Shown here: in pieces, positions 55,400 through 64,000 of the stretch
How positions within the stretch are numbered: position 1 is the stretch's first letter
Layout of the letters: the number at the start of each line of letters is the position of its first letter
Source of the DNA: Paraspadella gotoi
Taxonomy: Eukaryota > Chaetognatha
Assembly (NCBI GenBank): GCA_051294375.1
Contig: CM119270.1
Coordinates: forward strand, 260,713 to 324,712
Length of the DNA: 64,000 nucleotides
Reading direction: 5' to 3'
Translations under genes and position numbers: made by a program
Notes under the pieces: model-generated
What the model was told of the DNA's origin: nothing
Database searches by the model: none
Seen by the model: the letters and a program-made list of their open reading frames with translations, nothing else

Positions 55400-57379
55400 T
55401 TAGTGTTTTTCTTGTTGTTGTTGTTGTAGTTGCGACGAGTTGTGGATGAGAGAAAGAGATGATCTCATCTCATCTCATTTCTTTCTTCTTTTTCTCTCAT
55501 CGCGAGAAAAACTTTTTTAGGGAAAATTTAACATTTCTTTTGTTTACTTATTTTTTATTAAAAAACCTAAAAAAAGAAAAATGGAAATCGTGCAATTTTT
55601 GCCCTTCATAAAAAAAAAAATATTGTGAAACGTGAAACTTGAAATATAAAATTTAAAATTATCTATTTTGTTGGGTTTTTTTTTAATCTTAAAAAAATTA
55701 TGATATTATCGTTTCATTCAATAAATTAATTAAATTCCCTCCTGACTTTGGACAGGCTATAAGGCATCCGATAAAAAATTGCAGTAAATCGGTCGATGCG
55801 CACGAAAATTAAACGATATAACTTTATAAATATGTATTACTTCCGGTTCAAGTTTTCATGTCTGTAAAAAAAAAAAATTAAACTACAACGCAATGACATA
55901 AAAGCCGAGAGGCGTAAACTGTCTGCTCAGTTTTTTCCCGCCTCGCCGTAAAATTACGCCCATCGCGACAAATAAATATATTCTTGTCTTTTTTTAATAG
56001 ACACGTTTGTACAGACAAACAAATTTAGATGGAATTGAAGTTTAAAGAAAAGAAAGGAATCCACCAATTTTCCAGTCGTAGATTAAATGAAGACCTTACG
56101 TAACCTTTATCAAACTGTGACGAGTTAAGTCTGAAAAACAGGATTTCTTGACTAAAATCTAGAAAATAAAAGAAATAAATATTGAGTGGAGAAAAAAGAA
56201 AAATAAATAGAATTCAGACAGAAACTCGTGATAAAATAACAAAAAATAAGCCGTTGGTAAATTAGTAACTTATTGATAGCATTTAGCGGTAGGCTTAATC
56301 ATATTAAAAACACCTTTATGAAGAAGAAAATATAGACAAATTGACGTCCTGAAGCAGTTATCTGCACTGCGGATCTGACTGAAAACAGTTAATTTTTTTT
56401 TCCTTTGAAGAAAATATGGTATCATACTGACAGAAAGTTAAACATTCAGACGTAGAAAAAAATGACAGAAAGACAAGTCTACTAATATGCGTATTTAAAA
56501 CGTGCAGGACGCTATCTATAAAATTATAAATGTAAGTTAAATAGATTTTTAAAACTCGCATATGAGTCGAGATGAAAAAATTTCGATACGAAACTTGAAT
56601 TTTACTTCGTTTTTTTTTGTACAAAAATTAGAGTTTAATTTGGTATCGCAGTAGTAAAATGAATTAAAATTTAGTTAAAAACACGTAGCGAAATGTAAAA
56701 ACTGTAATATAGTAGCAAAAACTAATTAAGTATGAGATTAGAACGGTATGATTTTTTTTTTACAAACAAGGCATGCGAAAATAAAGCCGAAAAAGGTCCG
56801 GTTTCTTTATTCAAAATTGTTGTTTGTAAACGTTCTAACGTTCTAAGATTAAATAATAATTTATTAATCAATAATAAATGTAATAACGATGTTTTGGTTC
56901 AAATAGATTTTAAATAATTTTTTCATCAACGTAAGATTTTCAGCAAACTTCTTTTTTCTTTTGTTAATATTTTTTTATGTTTTATCTTATTATTAATACA
57001 ATTTTTAATCCATTTTTTTTTCTACAGGGTTGAACGCACTCAGTCAACGGAGGCGAAATTCCCATAAAAAAATTTCGCTTATTCTATTCAATTAACCAAA
57101 TTATAATTGAGGTGTTTTTTTAGTCCACAGTATAATTTTCAACCTGGAGAGATAAATGTAATATCATTAAAGTCACGACTTTTTTTAAGGTAAGCCTTAT
57201 TCAGTACCACATTAGATATGGGCCTGCCTGATGACAACCACCCAATAAAGGGGTCATGCTGTATTGTTATCTTGTTAGAGAAAAGATAATTTGTTCAAAT
57301 TCCAAAGTCAGAAGGCAAAAAGAATGGATGAATTTTCGTTTTGCTTTCACTTATTTATTTAAGTATTCGTGGATAATAA
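55400..57379. other. AT-rich 5' flank of the NPDC1-like gene, no gene seen
   Basis: It contains a family D fragment (55735-55765) and otherwise AT-rich sequence. Open frames near 56358-56624 and 56732-56917 are AT-rich, lack splice support and have no recognisable domain. Confidence 0.5.
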
Positions 57380-57640
57380 ACAACCTGGGCTGAAGAATGC
57401 TTTCCGCAACTTTTTTAACACCTCGCAGCCATGTAACGATTCTTGGGCTTGGAAACAGGCAAGAGGGTTTCCCAGGGCCGCAAGGGGGTCTACGGCCGTC
57501 CTCACGCTTCCCGCCGGTTATTTACCATTAGGGGATCGATCCCGGTACCTGATGGTATTACTCAAAGAGCCACCGGGTCACGACTGAAGGTTACATGCTT
57601 ATAGGCGAGATGAACATATTGAAATTCCCGACTATCTATT
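57380..57640 (-). repeat. SINE family A copy
   Basis: Minus strand: GTGACCCGGTGGCTCTTTGA (A box region), then a B-like box in GGTACCGGGATCGATCCCC and the body CAAGCCCAAGAATCG. The upstream part GGGAATTTCAATATGTTCATC resembles the leader seen in other copies. Confidence 0.7.
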
Positions 57641-57818
57641 CATCTTTTGCCAAAAAAATATTCTTATATTTGCGTCGTTAATTATAAGCGAATTATATAT
57701 TATTATATATATTATTATTATATAATATACCATAATTGCAAGTTGTTAAAAATTCTCTTTTGTGATTAAATCATTTCTAGTCGAACAAACCAAAAAAATT
57801 ATCTCAAATAGTATTTGT

Positions 57819-57866
57819 TCCCCTGGGAATTTGTTCCCCTGGGAATTTGTTCCCAGGAGATTATTT
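57819..57866. repeat. TTTGTTCCCCTGGGAA triplet repeat
   Basis: Three units of a 16-bp sequence. Each includes the palindrome TTCCC..GGGAA. The open frame crossing it is not considered a gene. Confidence 0.8.
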
Positions 57867-58059
57867 TTTTTTATTCCAGGGGATCAATTTCACAAGAGAT
57901 CAATTTCACAGGTGGTCCTTCGCAGAGTCACATTAGTTGTCGTTGTTGTGATCTTTGATGCGGGCGAGAGACAGATTATCTTTTTGACGGAGGTGGGAAT
58001 TTTAACGCGAGAGAAAAAAGAGGAAGGAAAACGTAAAATGATTGGGAGGTGACCATTAC

Positions 58060-58220
58060 GGTGATTGGTGGTGATTGGTAGTGATTGGGGGTGAGTGGAG
58101 GGTAGGGGTGGTGGTTGGTAGTGATTTGTAGTGATTAATAGTGATAAAAAGTGTTCGTAACGGCTTAATCTTTATAATAAATAAGTTATTTTGAAAAATA
58201 GCGAACTCACGATATTTACA
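58060..58220. repeat. GGTGATTGGTAGTGATT-type short repeat
   Basis: Degenerate repeats of GTGATTGGTGGTGATTGG over about 90 bp (58055-58145), then AT-rich sequence. Confidence 0.6.
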
Positions 58221-58437
58221 ATATTGAAGAGACAGTAATTATTGTTATGTGTTAGTGACAGAACCGTTCAATTTAAGCAGTACCAGGCGGGTTAAGCGCC
58301 CCGTCCCTCTTAACTGCTCGGCGACCACTGGGCTAGAACCCTGGACCTTTGGGTTGGGAGGCGAATGACTTGCCTCCGGCACCAATGGCCGCTGACCAAC
58401 GGTTGGTGGATTTTTATCCACCATAAATTATTATGGC
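58221..58437. repeat. Dispersed repeat family C copy
   Basis: Reverse complement of 50021-50262. It begins ATTGAAGAGACAGTAATTAT and ends GTTGGTGGATTTTTATCCAC. Confidence 0.8.
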
Positions 58438-59224
58438 ATAATATCAAAGTAATTTTTAAATTTCTCTGTTTCTAGGAAATATTTTAATTTGTAAGTTAAC
58501 AAAGGACATAATATAATTCGGAAAATGTTATAAGTGAATGCAATATCATCAATGATAAATCGTTAATGAAATCGTTAATGATATCAATGATAAATCATTA
58601 ATGCTATCGTTAATGACATCAATGATTAATCGTTAATCTTCGCTTCTAATGCGATGACGACGAAAATTATTCCTGTTTTGAAATTAAATTTTTTTGTTTA
58701 TTTCCTCAAAAATCAGGTCCACGCCGTTGTTGACTTTTTCGATAGCTAATGTCGGTGGATTAAGTTTAAATATTTCAGCGTTAGAGCGTTTAGTTTTTTT
58801 TCGTTTCCCTTTTCCTGTTCGTTGGTTGGTTTGGAAAATAAAACTTAATTATATAACTGTTTATGAAACGATTTACATGTTCAGAGAATTAAATCGAAGT
58901 CAACCTTTCCTTTTTCGGGTAAGTATTTCCAGTAACGAGCTGCATTCTCCGCGGCAGCAGCGTCGCAGCGCAAAAAAAAAAAAATTGCGGATCCTGAGTT
59001 AGTTTTTTTCTATTGAGTTTTTCGATCGCAAAAGCAGCAGTTGAGCTGCCGCGTCAGAAGCGACAGCAGACTTACCGCATCAGGGAAACAGCGGCAACCA
59101 TAAAATCGAGAAGAGACGAACAGGTTTCGGAGCCGAACAAAGATCGGGACTCCATCGGACGAATATTTTTGGTCGGTCAGTCCGCTCTTGTCTGTCGGTC
59201 GGTCTGGTTAATCGGTTAATAAAT
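58438..59224. other. Intergenic stretch with a GC-richer island, no gene called
   Basis: An ATCGTTAATGATATCAATGA-type repeat lies at 58545-58640. From 58930 to 59210 the sequence is richer in GC, with CAGCAG-type motifs. A frame at 59013-59219 begins with ATG, but I see no domain or convincing splice context, so I leave it uncalled. Confidence 0.4.
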
Positions 59225-59460
59225 TAATCTATTGAAGAGACAATAATAATTGTTAAGAGTTAGTGACAAAATCGTTTAACATAAACAGGGCTTCGGATCA
59301 CCCTGCAACACAGTGTTGCAGGCGGGTTAAGCGCCCCGTCCCTCTTCACCGGACTAGATCCCCGGACCTTTTGGTTGGGAGGCGAATGACTTGCCTCCTG
59401 CACCAATTAACGATTATGAACGGTTGGTGGATTTTAGTCCACCATACCATAGAAGATGGA
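59225..59460. repeat. Dispersed repeat family C copy
   Basis: Same orientation as 58221-58437, about 1 kb apart. It contains GCAGGCGGGTTAAGCGCCCC and ends GGTTGGTGGATTTTAGTCCA. Slightly internally deleted. Confidence 0.8.
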
Positions 59461-60107
59461 ATCGGAACCAAAAACGATCAGTATTTATACCATTAAGTTT
59501 ATTTTTTTGTTATTATGCTATTAATCTAGTTATTTGGTTGATAATTTAGTTGATAGTTAGTTTATAGTTTACAGTTAGTTTAATTTAGTTTAATATTTTA
59601 GTTTATTGGCTGAGTTATTTTATTCGTATATTAAATTTCTTCCATAAATTAGTTGATCTGATTGGTGAATCTGGTCGATCCATTCAGTTCACTTATAAAT
59701 AGTTGTTATTATTTATAAATATGTTAGCCATTCTAGTATAATTATGTTACATCGGTTTTTTCTGTAAGTCAATACTAGTATATAGGCAGTAACAAGTTTT
59801 GCTAAGTTCGTTCGTCTTGATCGTTTCGATTATTTTATTTTTATTTGTTGAATGTATTAAATAGTAAGTATTAATTAAATATTTCAGGGTCCCGTTTCGA
59901 TTCTTTTATTTTTTAAAATTTTTTCTAGTTTTCGTCACCAATGAGTCCTTCATTAGAGAGAGCAAAAATTCGTAACGATTCTGTAGTAGAGAATTTGTAA
60001 CGAGAACAGAGAAATAAAAGAACCTGAATTTCGAGAGGGAGCAAAAAGGGGAGAGAGAGAGACAGAGATAATTGAATTAAGGCGATTGAAGAATAAAAGC
60101 AGCGCGT

Positions 60108-60165
<58 letters not shown>

Positions 60166-60774
60166 TCTCTCTCTACCTGAATGAAGAAACAGTCGGGCAA
60201 AGTCAATGCCCAAACGGGTCAAATAGCAAATGGCATTTTAATGGTTTTTTGATGGTAAAGAGAGAATATTTCATATGGCATTGATATATTTTTAAAGGAT
60301 CTTAATTGTCAAATTGTCTAATGCGTCAATAGTTTTTATTAAAGTGCCTTAAGTCTAATTACGGCTCATATGGTATTAAAGTTTGTTTATATAAATTTTT
60401 GCTAGAAAAATATGATGGAAGGCTGATATAGCTAACTTTTAAGCAATGGATAATAATAAACAATGAAGCAAAGGTTCAGTTGACGTTGTCTGATAAAAAT
60501 GTTCAATTGGAAGTAAAATATTTTTTTGACTTAACGGTAAATTTCCGTTGATTGTGAGAAACGTTATTATTTTAAATTTTATGAGAATAATGAATATAGA
60601 ATTTAGAATTACTGATTACTACGAAGGAAATAAATGAAAGTATCAATGAATAAATAAATGAATCACTCAATCGATCGATAAATCAATCAATCAATCCAAT
60701 CAATCAATAACTATAAATAAATAAGATAAATAAATAAATAAATAAATATATAAATAAATAAAATAACAAATTAG

Positions 60775-60808
<34 letters not shown>

Positions 60809-61092
60809 CAATCCATCAATCAATAATTTTTGTGGGTGGGTTTGTAGTAAAACAAAGCAATTAATAGCAATCCAAGAAAAAAAAAAAACAGAACAAAAGC
60901 AAAATAAAAAGCAAAACCAAAAAAAAAGAAAAAATGGAGCGAAGGTTTCGTTGTTTTTTTTGTTTTGTTTTTTTTTTTAGCTCATTTTTTTTTTTTTTTT
61001 TTTTTGCGCGCTGGCGCAATCAATATGAAAAATAATTTATTGTCATAATAATTCCTGGGTCCAATTTGGTCTATGCTTCTGCTCTCTCTCTG

Positions 61093-61168
<76 letters not shown>

Positions 61169-61369
61169 GGGGCGTTTATTTTTAAAAGCCCGCACCGCAA
61201 AAAAATAAGCCTCCGCCCATGACGAAAAAATTATCAATCCTTTTTGGAAGATTAGATTTGTTTATATTCTTGTTTTTTCTTTTTTATTGTTTATGTTGTT
61301 TTTTGATTGATTACTTTTTTGTTGTGCGGCATTGTATTTTATTCCTTTACATCACGTAATAAAAGTATA
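59461..61369. other. AT-rich stretch with microsatellites, no gene seen
   Basis: It contains (CT)n at 60111-60172, (AATC)n/(AATA)n at 60660-60830, poly-T runs at 60950-61005 and (CT)n at 61080-61165. The minus strand at 60180-60172 reads CATTCAG|GTAGAGAGAGAG, like a splice donor running into a GA tract, but no supporting exon was found. Confidence 0.5.
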
Positions 61370-61492
61370 GCGGGTTGGGATTGAACCCAGCAGCAAGTGG
61401 CCGATGGCTCTACCCAATGAGCCACGGGGTCACGATTGAACCTGTTATGCTTAAAGGCGGGGTGAACTTATGCAATACCCGACTACAAATTT
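61370..61492 (-). repeat. SINE family A, 5' part
   Basis: Minus strand: CGTGGCTCATTGGGTAGAGC (A box), then GGGTTCAATCCCAACC (B box). The leader GTCGGGTATTGCATAAGTTC lies upstream. The body is missing. Confidence 0.8.
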
Positions 61493-61649
61493 AATCAGAT
61501 TTTATTTAGATCAGTTTCTCAGTTACTTTTGAATTTGACACGGTATTCAGTGCAGTGCACAGCAACCATCGAGAGGAAAAGGGACCTAATTTCCAAAAGT
61601 GTCCAATTTCTGTTTCAAATTTAAAAACTAATCGTAATTTTTTTTTTTT

Positions 61650-61850
61650 TTAAAGTTTAATCCAATCATTAACCTTAATCTCTGACCTTAACCTATCTTT
61701 AATTCTAATCTTTATTCATTAATACAAATCTTTAACTAAAATTAACTAATTAACCCTAATCATTACCAATATTCTTTACTTTAGCCTGTCTTATAATCGA
61801 TATTTTAATTTGAATTTAAGCTGAAAAGGGGTCCTTTTGGAAAAGAAGGC
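61650..61850. repeat. Family E-like diverged repeat
   Basis: AACCTTAATCTCTGACCTTAACC-type repeats, then TTAATTTGAATTTAAGCTGA and GGAAAAGAAGGC, similar to 37060-37185. Confidence 0.45.
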
Positions 61851-62595
61851 AATTTAATTACCGTTCAATTACGTCATTATGTTATACTGGATAAATATAT
61901 ACTATCTGACTGTTTACTATTAAACGGTTACTTTCAGATGAAATTGAGTCTAATTTGCCGTTTATAAATTGTAAGATGTCAAATGTCAAGTTGCAATAAT
62001 TAAATGTCAAATAAGAAAATACAACTTGAACAGGATCGTAAAATCATTCAAAGTTAAATATATTACGTTATTTGAATTAAATCTAGTTAATATTTTTTAA
62101 TGAAGTTTCTTACATTTGAATTTAAAAAAATAATTAGAAAGATTTGTATTTGGGATATGAAATAATATTTTGAAAAGTTTGAAATTAGATTCGACAACGA
62201 TTTTATTTTTTACATAGAAAAAACCGGACATGTTTCGGCTTTCAGTGCAAATTTGTTTTTTTTATATAAAATTAGAATTGGAATTATTTAATCAACGTAT
62301 CGACACCGCCGCCGTTGCAGCTGTTACTTATCATGACCTTTAATTGTCACTTCGAAATGTAGTAGTAAGGGCCTTTTTATTTTAGCTTGGGGCGTTTTCT
62401 TTTTGTTTTTTATTACTAATCTCATTTATGTTTCTTATGTCGCTTTCAACTTAAAACTCCTTCAAAATCTTTTGTTTATGAAGTTTCTGATACTCGACGT
62501 CAGTTGTCGCTTCATTTCGAGGAATTAAAAAAAGGCAAACATTTTCTTCAACTTTAAAAAGTATAGATATTCGGCCTTTATAACTCACTTTATAA

Positions 62596-62797
62596 ATGAG
62601 TAAGAAAGATAAAAATCCTCTGAAGGTGAGGCTTGCCTAAGTGCCTTACCATTTATCTCGTCTCGTCATAGGACGTAGCTGATGCTGCGTCTGAATCGGC
62701 TGCGGATGCAGGGGCGAGCAGAGTTAGTCTGGGACGAAAGAAGCGCGAATTGACGGAAGCAGCTAAAACCCGGTCCGACATTTCATTAGGAAATTGA
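62596..62797 (+). CDS. Putative 51-residue protein, two exons (unrecognised)
   Basis: ATG at 62596 opens MSKKDKNPLK (62596-62625). A 46-bp intron follows (GTGAGG...CGTCATAG, 62626-62671), and exon 2 (62672-62797, TGA) continues DVADAASESAADAGASRVSL and GRKKRELTEAAKTRSDISLG. Both junctions are phase 0. AATAAA lies at 62884, about 90 nt downstream of the stop. The protein would be small, hydrophilic and Ala/Lys-rich with a basic RKKRE cluster and no signal peptide or membrane segment. I do not recognise a family. The base composition is clearly higher in GC than the flanks, which supports an exon. Confidence 0.5.
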
Positions 62798-62883
62798 AAG
62801 AAGAATAATGAAAGAAAAAGAAATTTTGAATGAATTTAACATTCATAATTAGTATTAACCAAGCGCTCGTATTACACTTGTAT

Positions 62884-62889
62884 AATAAA
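62884..62889 (+). terminator. Candidate polyadenylation signal
   Basis: AATAAA about 90 nt after the stop of the putative two-exon small gene. Confidence 0.4.
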
Positions 62890-62979
62890 GTATTTTTGAC
62901 ATTACTAACTCTTGTACGTCATTTTGGCATTTTGCTCAAGAATAGAAAAAGACTTAGCATTAACATTATCGAGCATCCT

Positions 62980-63060
62980 CTTTTCCTACCCAATGGTTTC
63001 GGGTTCGCGCCCCATTAGTGTCAATGTTACTAATCGGGTTTGAACTTTTAACCTGCCTGT
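62980..63060 (+). repeat. tRNA-like B-box fragment
   Basis: CGGGTTCGCGCCCCATTAGT contains a B-box-like GGTTCGCGCC. A related sequence in the opposite orientation is at 44910-44945 (ATGGGGCGCGAACC). Probably a decayed SINE. Confidence 0.35.
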
Positions 63061-63227
63061 AGTTGAGGATTACAGTTCTGCAGTTATTGGCCGCTGTTCG
63101 TCCAGTAAGGAGCTATACATTTTAAGTAATAAGGTAAATCAAAGGTAATGCAGTAATTCATACTTTACTTTATTTTATATCACAACTGAATTATTCAAAA
63201 TAAAAGAGGCAATAATTACAAGGAGTC

Positions 63228-63545
63228 CTGTTACGTGACAAGGGGAGCCTTCACGTGATTGGCGGCGTCTGTCACGTGACTATAGGCGCCATCACCCGAT
63301 GGGCGGCGTCTGTCACGTGACTAGGTGGCGCCCTCACCCGCGATGGGCGGACTCTGTCATCGTGACTAGTGGCGCCATCACCGATGGGCGGCGTCTGTGT
63401 CACGTGACTAAGTGGCGCCATCACCCGATGGGCGGCGTCTGTCACGTGACTAGTGGACGCCATCACCCGATGGGAGGCGTCTGTCACGTGACTAGTGGCG
63501 CCATCACCGATGGGCGGCGTCTGTCACGTGACTAGTGGCGCCTAC
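63228..63545. repeat. 41-bp minisatellite with a CACGTG E-box in nearly every unit
   Basis: About seven units of GGCGGCGTCTGTCACGTGAC followed by TAGTGGCGCCATCACCCGATG. Intact CACGTG sites start at 63252, 63273, 63314, 63401, 63443, 63485 and 63525; one unit (63358) is disrupted by an inserted T. Each unit also has the palindrome GGCGCC. The array is GC-rich in an AT-rich context. Thr/His/Val frames over it are repeat translations. Confidence 0.85.
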
Positions 63546-64000
63546 GGCTAACGCGAATTTTTTCCTTTTGATCGGATTCAACGACTCGAGGTTCGCCTTT
63601 CGGAGGTTGAAATTCAATCCCAATGAGGAGAGAGCGACATGAGATGAGAGAGAGAGAGAGAGAGAGAAGACGAGAGAGGAGAGAGAGAGAGACGGTGTAC
63701 GTCCTCGCCATAAATTTGTATCTAGTTTCACTAAGAACAATATAGTTTTTTGTGAGGAATTATGTGTGAGAGACTTTCTTGGAGACGATGATAACGACAA
63801 CAACAAGAATAGAATAGAGATGACATGGACGAAAAAAAATTAACAACAACAAACTAGAGGGAAGTTATGAGCGATCTCTCTCTCTCTCTCTCTCTCTCTC
63901 TAGGAGGAGAGAGGGAAAGTGAAGGAAAAGAAAGCGAAGAAGGAAGAAGAAGAAGAAAGGAGGAAGTGAGATAAGAAGGAATGAGAGGTTTTTTTTAGTA
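63546..64000. other. Right end of window: GA/CT tracts, no complete gene seen
   Basis: Non-repetitive sequence to 63640 contains a near-consensus CATGAGATGAGAGAG. Then follow a GA tract (63645-63692), a CT tract (63872-63902) and purine-rich sequence. An exon cannot be excluded, since the window ends here. Confidence 0.4.

Noticed and set aside
60170-60222. Exon with a donor into the GA tract (minus strand, ending CATTCAG|GTAGAG)
   Set aside because: The donor resembles those in real genes here, but upstream codons show no domain and no partner exon was found.

Overview
This is a draft assembly of an AT-rich animal (metazoan, probably invertebrate) genome. The evidence is spliced genes with GT-AG introns, an UHRF1-type protein (implying CpG methylation), orthologues of endosulfine and NPDC1/CAB-1, an SLC16-type transporter, several tRNA-derived SINE families and very abundant (GA)n/(CT)n microsatellites. 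No phylum can be assigned. Gaps of exactly 25 N at 3713, 5966 and 15191 look like over-filled long-read gap closures.

Positions 1 to about 25300 hold no convincing gene. They are three noisy copies of a unit of roughly 8 kb: GA-rich start, 17-bp minisatellite in inverted arrays, SINE-like block, TATC block, TTCG/ATTC block. A 3.2-kb section (489-3712 and 8685-11908) looks base-for-base identical, while its flanks differ by many single-base indels. This fits assembly duplication better than three real copies.

Positions 26370 to 63000 are gene-bearing. I reconstructed six genes by splice-site and phase matching. They are an SLC16/monocarboxylate-transporter-like gene (minus, 29411 to 26370, interrupted by a gap); an endosulfine/ARPP19 gene (plus, 32763-34630); an UHRF1 gene with UBL, tandem Tudor, PHD, SRA and RING domains (minus, 49921 to 35817); a complete seven-exon secreted LamG-like gene (plus, 40826-44573) nested antisense inside the largest UHRF1 intron; an NPDC1/CAB-1-like membrane protein gene (minus, 55379 to 51843); and a possible 51-residue two-exon gene (plus, 62596-62797).

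The most unusual structures are the nested gene; a tandem array of a 69-bp unit built on the 3' half of tRNA-Leu including its CCA end; a minisatellite that has amplified the endosulfine 5' splice site; a broken partial duplicate of the UHRF1 PHD exon; UHRF1 with an insert of about 235 residues inside its tandem Tudor domain; (GA)n tracts starting at splice donors; and an E-box (CACGTG) minisatellite near 63.3 kb.
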